Shown: in pieces, positions 34,776 to 46,815 of the stretch | How the letters are laid out: every line of letters begins with the position of its first letter | How positions within the stretch are numbered: position 1 is the first letter of the stretch | Origin: Cylicocyclus nassatus | Lineage: Eukaryota; Nematoda; Chromadorea; Rhabditida; Strongylidae | Length of the DNA: 64,000 bases | NCBI GenBank assembly: GCA_958299035.1 | Contig: CATQJL010000112.1 | Coordinates: 62,001-126,000, forward strand | Reading direction: 5' to 3' | Made by a program: the position numbers and the translations under genes | The notes under the pieces: generated by a model | Database searches by the model: none | What the model was told of the DNA's origin: nothing | What the model saw: the letters and a program-made list of their open reading frames with translations, nothing else

Positions 34776-35783
34776 TTAGGTTGGTGCAAAAATAATGAGC
34801 GTTTTTATTTGCTTGCTTTAGCAAAGCAACCAGACTCAACCCAACAAAGAGTAAGGGGTACTGTTCGATAGAGCAAAGCAAGCTCTACAAGATGGCACTC
34901 ATGCCTTTGCGCCATGCTCGATCCACGGAGAGTTCGAACTCAAAATCTAAAGATTTCCAAATGCCCAAAAAGTCGAAAAAAATCAGATCTTCGTCCAAAT
35001 AATTTCTACGGACCTCCCACTCGCTCATATCAATACTATCGGTATCTAATATCCATATGTGCAATTGCCGTATTTTTTCCTTGACTAGAAAACGAGAAAA
35101 CGAAAATTCCCCTGATTTTCTCAAAGCAATGCTGAGCCGTTTTTGCATATGTAGTTCTATACTACAAGCCTAGGTAAGCATGGGTGTGGAAACATAGATG
35201 CCACATAATCAAAGTCCAGAGTGAGACTCGGAATTTGTGCGAAACTGTAAGTTTTCAGCCTATTTCGAGCGGTACTTTTCAAGAAATATCGATTTTAGCA
35301 CTGAAACTGAAACGAAAAAATCCGAATTCGTTATTTTTCAAAAACTACCGCTTGGAATGAGCTGAAAACTTACAGTTATGCTTACCTAGGCTTGTAGTAT
35401 AGAACTACATATGCAAAAACGGCTCAGCATTGCTTTGAGAAAATCAGGGGAATTTTCGTTTTCTCGTTTTCTAGTCAAGGAAAAAATACGGCAATTGCAC
35501 ATATGGATATCAGATATCGATAGTATTGATATGAGCGAGTGGGAGGTCCGTAGAAATTATTTGGACGAAGATCTGATTTTTTTCGACTTTTTGGGCATTT
35601 GGAAATCTTTAGATTTTGAGTTCGAACTCTCCGTGGATCGAGCATGGCGCAAAGGCATGAGTGCCATATTGTAGAGCTTGCTTTGCTCTATCGAACAGTA
35701 CCCCTTACTCTTTGTTGGGTTGAGTCTGGTTGCTTTGTTAAAGCAAGCAAATAAAAACGCTCATTATTTTTGCACCAACCTGA
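34776..35783. mobile_element. Palindromic mariner-like element M2 (1008 bp)
   Basis: The termini TTAGGTTGGTGCAAAAATAA resemble the inverted repeats of the Hsmar1/cecropia-type mariners. Arms 34776-35175 and 35384-35783 are nearly identical and inverted, giving mirror frames of 87 codons on opposite strands. TA-flanked, and directly abutting M1 through a TATA. Confidence 0.9.
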
Positions 35784-35785
35784 TA

Positions 35786-36720
35786 TCAAGCTAGACAAGG
35801 ACTAGGATCTAGATTTATAGCACTTCTGGAAAACTGAAACGTGAATTGGACCTTCGCAGACTTTCTTAATGTAAAAAGGTTTTACGTAGCTGTAATATAC
35901 CCACATTCTATCGTTTTTGGAATTCAAACCAGAAAGTACATTGATATTGGTAGTATAGATTCATTAAGTAAATGAAAGTGACAAAGATGAGGCTGAAGTA
36001 TCTGCTACTCATTAGTATAAAATGTCTTCAAGTAACCTAGATATTCCCATGTACACATGCTACGATGGATTTTTTGACACCACTGGCGATATTGTATCAC
36101 AATTTGTGATGATTACCTCTCAGAAAATTTTCATCTCTCAATGAACTTCCTAACATTCAAAAAAAGCTTTACTTGAACTTCCTCGTCCTCACGTTATTGT
36201 TTCGAAGCTTTTTGCTCACAAGCTGAAGCACTATAGCCTACTCCAATTGTAAAACCTACCTTCATAAAAAGCAACAACTCGCCAGAAAAGTTTCAGACCG
36301 ATCTACCCAACATCTTCACTAAGCAAGGTGTTTTAAAAATAATTTGTGAACAAACTTATAGGTACCTTGGAAATAATCAGTTAATACATGCAACTCAACA
36401 TGATTTCTTCCCAAAAGATCTAGTAGACTGAAAGCTCTCATATAGTCCTCACATGGCAGGAAATGACAGATAAAAGAACATTTGCCCCCACTTGCTTCAT
36501 AAATACAAAAGCCTTTGACTCCGTCCATCTGAATCTACTTTGACCAAAATGAAAGCTTATGGAAAGACTGTCTTTTCAACCTTCTAGGATGCTTTCTGCT
36601 TGTCAATTTAGTAATCGGTATTTTTTTTCGCATAGCAAACAAGTAGTGAAGTTCCTCATGAAACCTCTTTAGGACCAGTCCTTTTTCTAATTTATATTAA
36701 CTGATTCAAATGCAAAAATT
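35786..36720 (+). pseudogene. CR1-like LINE, reverse transcriptase remnant
   Basis: Frame-shifted remnants in the expected order: IICEQTYRYLGNNQLIHATQ, FFPKRSS, KAFDSVHLNLL (motif A region) and LGPVLFLIYIN (motif B region). The FADD motif is not found before the sequence is lost at about 36720. Multiple stops make it a clear pseudogene. It is the continuation of 33618-34050 after removal of the two palindromic mariners. Confidence 0.75.
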
Positions 36721-36827
36721 CGCGCATTCTCACTTTGACGTGCTATAAGTTTCTGAAAAATCTACATTTTTGAATGCGATATAAACCATCAAAGGTAGAA
36801 AACCTTTTGCAATATAGCGCACGATCT

Positions 36828-37410
36828 TTACTCACATTCATACTGTCGATACATAGAGCTATGTACTTTGGTGACCTTCACTTTGAGCGACATAAGAGAA
36901 CACAACTTTCTCCAAAAAACAGAAGTCATCCGGGGCAGTGCCCCGGATGTTAACATCAAACTATATCGGAATGGCTGTGAATGAAGTTAGTTTAGTGAGT
37001 AATACCTCGAAAATATCTCAGCAAAGCCGAAAAGTGGTGACTTTATAGCCTTATTGTGCTGAAAACAAAGTTTTTGTGTAAATCTCCACAGAATTCGGGT
37101 CAGCATTTCCAGTTGATCTCTTTTTAGACTACGATTGAGTTTCAAAAACTCAAGAGAGTTACTGGAGTTCAACAAAAACGGGAAACCGCACATAACTCCC
37201 GCGCAAAGAGTCGCGAAAATGCTGGTTTATCTCGTTAGGAAGCGATTTACAAGGCTTAAAACGTTGTCAATGCTTCCAGTCGTGTCAAGAGATCAAACTG
37301 ATATATAATGTTGCAAGGTTTAGTTAAGACCCCACGGAGATGTACGACCAGAGCTAAATGCGCCGTTGGCTCTGGTCTTACTCCTCTACTCGTCTGCGCC
37401 TCCGCGAGTA
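36828..37410. mobile_element. Foldback DNA element, partial copy 3
   Basis: It shares CGATACATAGAGC, GGTGACCTTCACTTTGAG, ATATCGGAATG and the CGGAGAT...GACCAGAG block with copy 2 at 7920-8450. It is truncated where the LINE endonuclease relic starts. Confidence 0.7.
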
Positions 37411-37427
37411 GACCTCGTCTAATCAAT

Positions 37428-38010
37428 TGAGATCCATCGCTCGAAGACTGTTTTCTTCATGAAATTCAATAATAGTTTTTCCACAAGCGTTCCTATCTGT
37501 GTTATAAACGCGGCATCTTACTGAATTCTCGATATCGCTTATTCGCGTGCCAAGCTTTGCGTTAAGGTCTCCTAGTGAACTATATTACTCCAAAGTCGCT
37601 ATTCTTGTCTTCATGCGGCAGGCTACTTGCTGTGGACAAAGCCCTTCTGAAGAACTGTTTCTGCTTGGTTCCATTGCTTGCCTTTGTAATCCTCATCGTT
37701 TGTCTTGGAAGGTACGTACGTAGAAATGCCATCGTGATTTCACCTATCTTCACAACCAAGCTTGAGATTCTTTCACTTCCTCAAGTGAAGGCTGATACGT
37801 AAGGTATCACGTTCACTCACGAAAAAGCCTGTGTCGGAGGGTCTTTGCGCGTGTCGGGACCAGCATAATAAAACCGATGATTTGTATGTGGTAGGTCCAT
37901 ACGTCCAGTTCCTCTCTAGTTCCGTTAGGGCCAATATGTCGAATCGTATGTTTTCAGGACTTCTTGCAATTTTAGAAGTCGGGCTTCGTTTGACAGGGGT
38001 CTCATATTGA
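37428..38010 (-). pseudogene. LINE apurinic endonuclease domain, decayed
   Basis: Minus-strand fragments in order: RPLSNEARLLKLQEVLKTYD, then after a one-base shift DILALTE...YKSS...GFFVSER, later GDLNAKLGTR (the conserved GDFNAKLG block), and finally RNACGKTIIEFHEENSLRAM. These are the hallmark blocks of RTE/R4-type LINE endonucleases. Several stops and shifts are present. Whether it belongs to the RTE at 11459-12905 cannot be decided, as they do not overlap. Confidence 0.8.
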
Positions 38011-38104
38011 TGGCTCTGTTATGTATACAGTTAGAGGTGAAAGATTCTCGATCCTGCTCTTTCGGGGCTTCCTGGATCAATCAAAAAGATGCGGAAGAGC
38101 GGTC

Positions 38105-38275
38105 AAAAGGGTAGAGGACTATATGTCGCCGAAAAAGGGCGGTCCCCGCGGTCATTTGCGACAAATACGCATCCTTGTACATGCGCGGACATGCGTTACT
38201 GCAGGGAATCCGCGCGGGACTCTTCCAAATTCGGCGACATGTAGTCCTCCACCCCGGTCAAAATGACCGTCCGGT
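38105..38275. mobile_element. Short TIR element
   Basis: GGACTATATGTCGCCGAA at the left and TTCGGCGACATGTAGTCC at the right form near-perfect arms, extended by GGTCAAAA. The middle is GC-rich. Confidence 0.6.
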
Positions 38276-38299
38276 CCAGGGACGTGTACAAAATTTACC

Positions 38300-38745
38300 C
38301 GTACATATATGGAACTCAAAGTTTGTGATTAAGTATGCTTCCATGAAAGTATGTACAAATCTTTGTGAATGAGCCTGTAGGCCTAAGGTACACCTTCCAG
38401 TCGCTGCGCGATCTGGCAGTGCAACGATCTCTCAAAATTGGTCGTAAGCGCGCTTTGCTCAGGCCAGGCTTGTGAACTTGCGACGACTCACAGAAGCTAC
38501 GCGCCTACACATTTGAGGCCCGCGCTCGGGTTAGTTGTAGGTTTTTGGCAAATCGCCAAGTCCCGTGGATATAGCGATTTGATCGAATCGTTGGAAATAT
38601 GCCTTAGGCCATAAGCGCCAAATTTGCACAAATTTGTTTTCAACCCCGGCGCACATTATAGGCTACCTTTTGCGGCAATTCGCTCAGTTCTTCTATCAAT
38701 TTACTGATTTGTTTACTTGCAACAAGAAGAATGAAGGCTTATCAA
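38300..38745 (+). mobile_element. Helitron-type 5' relic, copy 2
   Basis: The same blocks as 18297-18500: ACTCAAAGTTTGTGA, AATCTTTGTGAATGAGCC, GCGCCAAATTTGCACA, GCGGCAATTCGCTCAG. An insertion of about 170 bases separates them compared with the first copy. Confidence 0.5.
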
Positions 38746-38983
38746 GTATTATCGAGTTAATTCCAAACAGTGTCTAAACGGGGCGGTAATCTCATCCACG
38801 TTTCACGGTGAGGAGGATGTGCGTTCCGAAGCAAGACGGTTAGAGAGGAAGACAAGTCTACCATAGAAGCGCTGCTGCATGGATTCGGAACAGTAGCTAG
38901 ATTAAGAAAAGGATTTGGTGAAAAAAGCAAAATGAAAGAAAATAGAGAGAGATTGGATCTCGCTTCGGTCTATATGGTTATTA

Positions 38984-39630
38984 CTAGCTGGCTTACTCAG
39001 CTCCCATCCCTATTCCCATACAACCTTTTCCCGTGCCCACTTCTACATGCCAAATCCCTATTCCCGCTGTGTTAGTAATCAGCATGCTCATTTACCTCCA
39101 TGTGCCAATTCCCAGCCCCGTAGTTCGAATTTGGCAAAAAATTGATTAAATCAATATCGACCAATAACGAAGAGCAGTCTACGACACGCCCTCTGCCCCG
39201 AAGTGTATGAGTGCCAAGTTTAGTCCAAATAGGTCCAAAAAATTTCCATTTCGCACTTAAATTTCCATTACACACTATACTTGGGAAATTCGAAGTCGAA
39301 AACCGATATTCAAATAATATCATTCGAATATCGAATATCATTCGACTTTCGAATATCATTCGATTCGAATATTATTCGAAAAATCAAATGCTTATGTGCT
39401 ATGTCAACATAGCCTAGCATATAGTTTACAAGTAATGTAACTTTGTGGAATTGGGAATTAGCAATTAGAATTAGCTGGGAATACTTACTTTGGGAATTAG
39501 CTGGCACAAGGGGTAAGCGAGCATCATGCTGATTACTAACATATCGGGAATAGGGAGTTGGCGTACAAGGATAGGAATGAGACACTTATCATAGTGTTTC
39601 GACAGTGCCGGGCGGAGCCGGGTAAGTCAG
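38984..39630. mobile_element. Two Helitron 3' halves in mirror orientation
   Basis: The left half is reversed: CTAG at 38984-38987 begins the 3' terminus on the minus strand, continuing with the AATCAGCATGCTC and AGCCCCGTAG blocks. The right half ends on the plus strand in GCCGGGCGGAGCCGGGTAAG. Between them is a TTCGAA repeat (39293-39385). The right-hand CTAG has decayed to TCAG. Confidence 0.7.
39293..39455. repeat. TTCGAA-rich dispersed repeat, copy 3
   Basis: Short array with the right flank TCAACATAGCCTAGCATATAG, shared with the copy ending at about 41150. Confidence 0.65.
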
Positions 39631-39639
39631 TTAATTCCT

Positions 39640-40655
39640 AACAAATATAGAAGATATAGGAGGGAATCGCTGCGAGTTGCAGATTCTCCGCGCGCTGCGG
39701 CGTACTGTAAAGCCGTGCGACGTCGTGTAAATGCACGAGTCGGGGCAGTCGTCCTCAAATTTTCTTTAACACCCTGCCGTGGCTAGCGAAAAATCTATAG
39801 CAGTTACATACCGCGACACGGGAAATGGCGCGTAACGATTACTGTACAGAGGCGCGCCAGGACCACAAAACATATAGGCCCGTAGTAAACGCCACTTCAC
39901 TTCGGATGATCTTAGCTGAGGGGCTGAGTTGAGTTATTTGAGATAAACTGACTATCACTCTCACATGCTTAAGAATGCGACCTGATCTGAAGGGTTAACG
40001 TCAGGGCTTGTGCCGCGATGAATTCACCTGAAATCCGTAAGAGCAGCCTCGATTTTGAGATGAATTAACCGAAATAGTGTGCAAGGGATGAGACGCAGAG
40101 AAGGATTCCGTAAGTTGTTCGTGAATAACTTACGGGACATCGTGCTTGACGTATTGTTGCAGTACAAGAACGCGCAAAACTGCACAATACCGGTGCTTAA
40201 AAAGGAAAGGATCAATGAACAGCTGATTTCGGCAGAAAGCAGAAGAGTAGGTTTTTTCCTTTTTGCAGAGTTTGCTTAGGTTTTTTCTACAAAAGTTACT
40301 CAGAGCGACAATCTCTTTATTTATTTCCATTCGATTTTGTCCCTACTTCCTCAATTTTGGATGAAATTTTAGTAAAAAAACGCAGTTTTGTTTTGTGCAT
40401 TCATTTGGTTTGTGGATTCCTTGATAGCGGCCGTCATCGATTTTCTTCGATAGTGGCCGCTATCAAAGATTGCTCAGTGTTGCGCAAAAATTTGCCAATG
40501 TCCGGCGACGAGCCACGGTCGTGCGGGCTGAGTACCAGACACATACCTGTTTGACCAAATCTGCACCAGAGGTATAGGTGTTTCCTCTTTGATAGCGCGC
40601 AAGATTTGTATGCCTGAAAAGCGATCCGCATCTAGATCAATAGCTGCTGTGCTTA
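39640..40655. other. No gene identified; repeat segment and hairpin
   Basis: The segment 39795-39885 (GGAAATGGCGCGTAACGATTACTG) recurs at 47935-48000. A GATAGCGGCC...GGCCGCTATC hairpin is at 40424-40465. No coding similarity. Confidence 0.45.
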
Positions 40656-40658
40656 TGG

Positions 40659-41150
40659 AGTTCGATCACTCAGTGGTCATCGGATATTCGAACTTCGATA
40701 GTACTTTGAATTGATGGCCATCGAATATTCGACTTTCGAATAATATTCGGAAATAAAATTTTCAAATATTCAACTTTCGAATTTTATTCGAAATCTCAGA
40801 TTTTCGAGTATTCGACTTTTCAAACCATTCGCGTTTGAATGATTTATTCGAGTGATCGTAATCATTCGATTCGGTCCCAAGTAGCGAATAATATCCGAAT
40901 TCGAAAATTTTTGAATATTCGACTATCAATTAATATTCGAAAATTTGAAATCTCGAATAATCGACTATCGAATAATGCTCGAAAATCGCAAATCTCGAGT
41001 ATTCGACTATAGAATAATGCTCGAAAATCGCACATCTCAAATCAACTTTTATCATTCGATATTCGAGTATTATTCGAAAATCAAATGCCTATGTGATATG
41101 TTAACATGGCCTAGCATATAGATTACAAGTATTGTAGCTTTGTAGTTCCT
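40659..41150. repeat. TTCGAA-rich dispersed repeat, copy 4
   Basis: Left end GGAGTTCGATCACTCAGTGG matches the left end of 48057-48404. An internal GATTCGGTCCCA marks the usual right end at 40868, after which a second array runs on to a flank shared with copy 3. Confidence 0.75.
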
Positions 41151-41439
41151 TTTTATGCTACTACTATTTTACTCTCTACTCTTATCCGAGTGCGAATGAA
41201 GAACAGTGTGCACTAGACCTCGGAGTGACTCACAAACAAAATGGCTGAAAGCTAGACCACGTCCTGCCATGTAACAAAAATGCTTCATTGTCTTAGGGCG
41301 TACTTAAAAGAATTGCACTAATGATTGAAACGAAACACGATGCTAGGTCGAGACGTTGGTGTGTTTGATAGAGAATGAACATATATGTTATATGTTTACC
41401 CCTTTGTGTTAGGGTGAATATATATGTTATATTATTACA

Positions 41440-42604
41440 TCTTATATATAAAGCTGAATGTCTGTTTGTCTGTATGTCTGTCTGTATGTCTGTCTGTCTG
41501 TATGTCTGTGTGTACGTATGTTCCGAATAGAAAATTCCATTTCTGAACCGATCCGGACCAAACTTGGCACACATACACTACGGGCCCCGGCGGGTGTCAT
41601 AGGCTACTTTTCGTCATCGATCGATATCGATTTTATCGATTTTTATCGATTTTTTTGCTGAGTTCACCTACGGGGCTGGGAGTTGGCACAGGGGGGTAAT
41701 CGAGCATGGGGATTCCGAATACAATATTGGTTTTCAGGATTATTGATTACTTTTATTGATTTTATCGATTTTTTGTAAATTTTGACATGCGAGGCTGGGA
41801 TTTTGCACAGGGGGGTAATCGAGCATGCTGATTACGAACACAATATTAGTTTTCAGGATCGTCCATTACTTTTATCGATTTTATCGATTTTTTTTGTAAA
41901 GTTCGACCTGCGGGGCTGGGAGTTTGCACAGGGGGGGGGGGTAATCGAGCATGCAGATTACGAACACAATATTAGTTTTCAAGATCGTCCATTACTTTTA
42001 TCGATTTTATCGATTTTTTGAAATTTTGAGCTAGGGGGCTGGAATTTGGCACAGGGGTGTAATCGAGCATGCTGATCACCCCCCTTGGGGATGATCAGCA
42101 TGCTCGATTACCCCCCTGTGCCAACTCCCAACCCCGTAGCTCAAACTTTGCAAAAAAATCGATAAAATCGATAAAAGTAATCGATAATCCCGAAAACCAA
42201 TATTGGTCGGAATCCCCATGCTCGATTACCCCCCTGTGCGAACTCCCAGCCCCGTAGCTCAAACTTTGCAAAAAAATCGATAAAATCGATAAAAGTAATC
42301 GATAATCCTGAAAACCAATATTGTATTCGGAATCCCCATGCTCGATTACCCCCCTGTGCCAACTCCCAGCCCCGTAGGTGAACTCAGCAAAAAATCGATA
42401 AAAATCGATAAAATCGATATCGATCGATGACGAAAAGTAGCCTATGACACCCGCCGGGGCCCGAAGTGTATGTGTGCCAAGTTTGGTCCGGATCGGTTCA
42501 GAAATGGAATTTTCTATTCGGAACATACGTACACATAGACATACATACATACAGACAGACAGACAGACATACATACAAACAGACATTCAGCTTTATATAT
42601 AAGA
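41440..42604. mobile_element. Mirror-image Helitron dimer
   Basis: Both outer ends are Helitron 5' termini: TCTTATATATAAAGCTGAATG at 41440 reading right, and the same at 42604 reading left. Each is followed by the TCTG/TATG microsatellite and the conserved CCGAATAGAAAATTCC block, then several 117-127 base units beginning GGGGTAATCGAGCATG. The halves meet at GATCACCCCCTTGGGGATGA near 42075. No 3' terminus with CTAG is present. Confidence 0.85.
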
Positions 42605-42606
42605 TA

Positions 42607-42845
42607 TGTCTTCCCTCAACATGACGTGGATTACGTGGCTTGATGAGGCGCCGCCTCGCCTCGGGCTTGCGCCACGTTGCGTGCGCATTTGCGTGATGTG
42701 GCAACAAGAAGAACGTGGAAAAGCCTGCGCCACGTTGTGTTGAGCGCCACGTCGCGCCAAATGATGCGCTCGCAACGTGGCGCGAGCCCGAGGCGAGGCG
42801 ACGCCTCATCAAGCCACGTAATCCACGTCATGTTGAGGGAAGACA
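42607..42845. mobile_element. TA-flanked TIR MITE (239 bp)
   Basis: Termini TGTCTTCCCTCAACATGACG and the inverse, flanked by TA. Arms of about 110 bases are nearly perfect inverted repeats rich in GCCACGT. Its left TA directly follows the end of the Helitron dimer. Confidence 0.88.
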
Positions 42846-42872
42846 TATGGGATGATATCGAGGGTATATGTA

Positions 42873-43150
42873 TCGTCGTCTCCCCGCGATAGATGGGGCG
42901 TGTCGTTGCAAAGTCCGTAGACGTGCGTATTTCGTACGGTATTAGCCATGGCGTGGCACGTACATACATGCCACGTCTAAATACTTGTTAAATCTTCATC
43001 ATATAACATTAGTTTTCGTACTCTCTAACTGCCAAAAACTGCCACGCGCATACGTTGGCAACGTTGGCAAAGCCACACCGGCTAACACCGAAACACGCAC
43101 ATCCACGGAATTTGCAGACGACACACCCCATCTATCGCGGGGAGACGACG
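42873..43150. mobile_element. TA-flanked TIR MITE, CGTCGTCTCC family
   Basis: Left CGTCGTCTCCCCGCGATAG and right the inverse, flanked by TA. Arms of roughly 55 bases; the interior has an inverted GCCACG pair. Confidence 0.82.
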
Positions 43151-45065
43151 TACGTGTTAGGTTGTCCAGACATTGATGTCTGTTAAATTTGAACCGCAAT
43201 AGGTCATACGCTTCTGAATTCTAGATAGGGTTCAGAGTACCGTCCGATAGAGCAAAGCAATCTTTACAAGATGGCAGTTCTGCTCTTGCACCAGCGTTGA
43301 TTCTCCTCATGTTTCAAGCCCAAAATACTGGGTTGCCTCATAATTAATGCACGTTTTTCTGACCTCTTTTTGAGAGAGCTGATCTTCAAAGAAGAAACAT
43401 TTTTCTTCATAATCCTTTATGGCGTAGGAAAGCCCGATTTTAATAAGTCTCTAATATGTGCTTTCATTTTCGCAAATCTCTGTTGAAACCGAAGTTCCCT
43501 GCCTTCAAAGACAAGTGATTAAAATTTGAAATTCTTTCTCTATACTCTCCTTGCTCTAAATCCATGAAAAGTAAATAGATGGATTTTCTTTGAAAAATAC
43601 GCGTAACGAGCGCGTAGGTTTGTGCTACAAAACAATTGTCTGTTTGAGATTTTTGAAAAATTCCGAGCTGTGAAATCTTGTCTCAAACTTCGCTGGTCGC
43701 TGAGGCCCATCTAAAATGCATACAAATCTCAAGCAAAAAGCGACTGTATGAATTTCGCTATGTACAAGTAGAGTAGACCTAGTACAACTAATGCTAGAGA
43801 AAACGTAGCATTTCATCGTCTTTTCGAAGAGAAAAAATTCAAAAAAATCCCAAAAAGGCAGTTTTTTGGATCTTCCAAAATACTGAAAAAAATGGGTACT
43901 TCCAGTTTTTTTTGCAAAATTTTCTCGCAGAAATATGCCGTAAAATTCAAACTTCACTTCATTGCACGACCATCGGCTATATAATGAGCAAAGTCTGCGC
44001 GATCCTTACATTTAAGCAAAAGCTAAGCTCTCTCGAAGTATGTACAGGTTTCTAAAAAAATGTTCGGGAATTTTTTAGGCTATAAAACCTTTCTTAAAGT
44101 GGTTGCGATCCAACAAAAGTATGCGTTCTATAGTCAAGGGTTTGTTGCTTGCAGTAATTTTTATTGCGCCCAAAAAGATGGTTTGGAAAAAGAGTTATCT
44201 TGATTAGAAGTTGAAATTCATAAAACGTGCATCCTTCTATATAAAGCTGAATGTCTGTTTGTATGTATGTCTGTCTGTCTGTCTGTATGTGTGTACGTAT
44301 GTTCCGAATAGAAAATTCCATTTCTGAACCGATCCGGACCAAACTTGGCACACATACACTTCGGGCCCCGGCGGGTGTCATAGGCTACTTTTCGTCATCG
44401 ATCGATATCGATTTTATCGATTTTCATCGATTTTTTTGCTGAGTTCACCTACGGGGCTGGAAGTTTGCACAGGGGGGTAACCGAGCATGGGGATTCTGAA
44501 TACCATATTAGTTTTCAGAATTATTGATTACTTTTATCGATTTTATCAGATTTTTGCAAAGTTTGAGCTACGGGCTGGGAGTTTGCACAGGGGGGTAATC
44601 GAGCATGGGGATTTCGAATACAATATTAGTTTTCAGAATTATCGATTACTTTTACCGATTTTATCGATTTTTTGCTGAGTTCACCTACGGGGCTGGGAGT
44701 TCGCACAGGGGGGTAATCGAGCATGCTGATTACAAATACAATATTAGTTTTTGAAATCGTCCATTACTTTTATCGATTTTATCAAATTTTTGCAAAGTTT
44801 GAGCTACGGGGCTGGGAGTTTGCACAGGGGGGTAATCGAGCATGCTGATTACGAATACAATATTAGTTTTCAGAATTATCGATTACTTTTATCGATTTTA
44901 TCGATTTTTTGCAAAGTTTGAGCAACAGGGCTGAGAATTTGCACAGTGGGGTAACCGAGCATGCTGATTACGAGTTCGATATTAGTTTGGCGCTATTCGG
45001 CTATCCAGGCCCCAAAATTTTTTGTGGTAGAGCTTGCTCAAACTTCTTGTATAAGGGTATCTTAA

Positions 45066-45293
45066 GGGCCGGGCATACTTCAAGCGATTTCAATCGCGAC
45101 GCGATTTGGCAATATTCCAGGTGTCCATAACTCATTGTAAGCACATTATAAATGTACAGAAGATAGGGCATTTCATCAGTTTACGTAAGTTATACACATT
45201 ATGCATGTGCAGTTTGCTAATGTTGGATCCGAAGACTTCCGGCGAATTGCCAAATCGCGTCGCGACTGAAATCGCGTGAAGTATGCCCGGCCC
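45066..45293. mobile_element. TIR MITE, GGGCCGGGCATAC family
   Basis: Termini GGGCCGGGCATACTTCAAGC and GAAGTATGCCCGGCCC, followed inward by ATCGCGACGCGATTTGGCAA on both sides. Likely duplication TTA/TTTA, so a Harbinger-type origin is possible but unproven. Confidence 0.82.
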
Positions 45294-45747
45294 TTTACAT
45301 GCTGACTACAGATATCACACTTTCTGCGCAGAACGTCTTCCCGTGTGGTTACGATAGGTGTACGTAGGAAGTCAAAATCATTGATTCGGCTGGAGTTCGG
45401 TCCATATGGCTTATTCGACATGCTAATTACGAATATCATCTCTCTCTGCCTATTGGGACCCTTTCATAGAGTTATGGTGGTTATACGGTATGGGGTCGAA
45501 AACATAGATTTGTTTTAAACTTCGTCTAGAGTGGTCATTTAGCGCGCTGGACATGAATATCATGCTGATTTCGCAGGATAGTGCATTTTCTTGAGTTACG
45601 GTGGATGTAGATGGGTCGAGGTTCCAGATTTCCTCAAAACCTTACCTGTAACGGTTCACAAGTATATCGCTTATGAATATGATGCTTGCTCCTGTCATAA
45701 CGCATTAGTAAAGTTATGGTGAGTTTTGCATAGCGGTCTCCAGCGCC

Positions 45748-45965
45748 ATCCTGATAACCTGTCCCAACGCGTAACCACGCGGCAGATCTCCCTCCCCCTG
45801 TTTTTGCTTAGGCAAAAGCCGCCGAAGGGTGTATCGCGCGCGGCAGTGGTCCTATAAGGAAACTGATAACCTGTCCCAACGCGTAGCGCACGCGGCAATT
45901 CCCCTTCCCCTGTTTTTGCTTAGGCAAAAGCCGCCGAAAGGTGGGCAGTGATCCCATAAGGGAAA
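45748..45965. repeat. Tandem duplication, ~115 bp unit
   Basis: CTGATAACCTGTCCCAACGC and CTGTTTTTGCTTAGGCAAAAG occur twice, about 116 bases apart, inside the Helitron. Confidence 0.8.
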
Positions 45966-46433
45966 AGCATTACGGTCGTGGGAAACTTTTATACCACACG
46001 AATTGCCTTTATCGTGGGGATTGAGCACGATATTCTTAAAACAGCACTTTAGGTAATTTTTTGAAAAGGTTTCAGGCAGGTTCATGATTTTTACCCGCTG
46101 CCATGTACCTACCGTAACTCTGCGAAAAGGTCTCAAAACGCAACGAGAGTGTTTTAGACGTGGTCAAAAGGTCGAATCTCTCTAGACCGGGTTTCAGCCA
46201 AAACTAAGATTTCGCCCCTCTGCAGTATACCTACCATAATTCAGTGAAATTGCCTCAAAATGGCGAAGGAGTATGATATTTTTAATCAGCATGTCAGTTA
46301 GCCCCCCTCAAAGTTTCAGCGAAATCCATGATTTTAGCTTCTTATGTGTACCCAAAGTGGAGCCAGAAAATGGCGCTATTGCGCGAAATGACTACGATAT
46401 TCGTCATTAGCGGCTTTAATAATCCCCATGTAC

Positions 46434-46815
46434 CAGTGGCGTACCCAGGATTTCGGCTCGGGGGGGGGGGGGGGGGGGGCGCGACAAAAATTTTTTTCTA
46501 AAGAAGGTGCGTGGCGTTAGCCACGCACTCCGAAAAATTTTTGGGGGTGCTTCCCAAAGTTTTTTCGGGTCCCCGACCCCTAAAATCTGGAGAAAGGGAG
46601 CGTGGCGTCAGCCACGCCCCCGAAAAAAAAAATTTTTACAAGGCTAATTTGAATTTTTAAAAATTTTTAAAAATTATTTTAATTATTTACAAAAATAAAC
46701 AAGTCACTTACACATTTTTATAACCCATATAAGTAACTTTCAAAAATTTCGCGACCCATTCTCGGGGGGGGGCGCGCGCCCCCCCCCCGCCCCCCCCCCC
46801 CTCGGTACGCCACTG
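46434..46815. mobile_element. hAT-type MITE, copy 1
   Basis: Termini CAGTGGCGTACCCAGGATTT and CGGTACGCCACTG with a perfect 8-base duplication CCATGTAC. A G-run at the left end and C-runs at the right end belong to the terminal repeats. It contains two GTGGCGT.AGCCACGC hairpins. Confidence 0.9.

Noticed and set aside
34885..35674. Two 87-codon frames with almost the same protein on opposite strands
   Set aside because: They are the mirror arms of palindromic mariner M2, not duplicate genes.
42095..42586. 163-codon minus-strand frame with SVCMYVCLSVC and GTHTLRAPAGVIGYFSSS
   Set aside because: It is the translation of the Helitron 5' region and its tandem units; the same peptide appears at every Helitron copy here (7170, 27640, 41458, 44251). 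No helicase or Rep motif.
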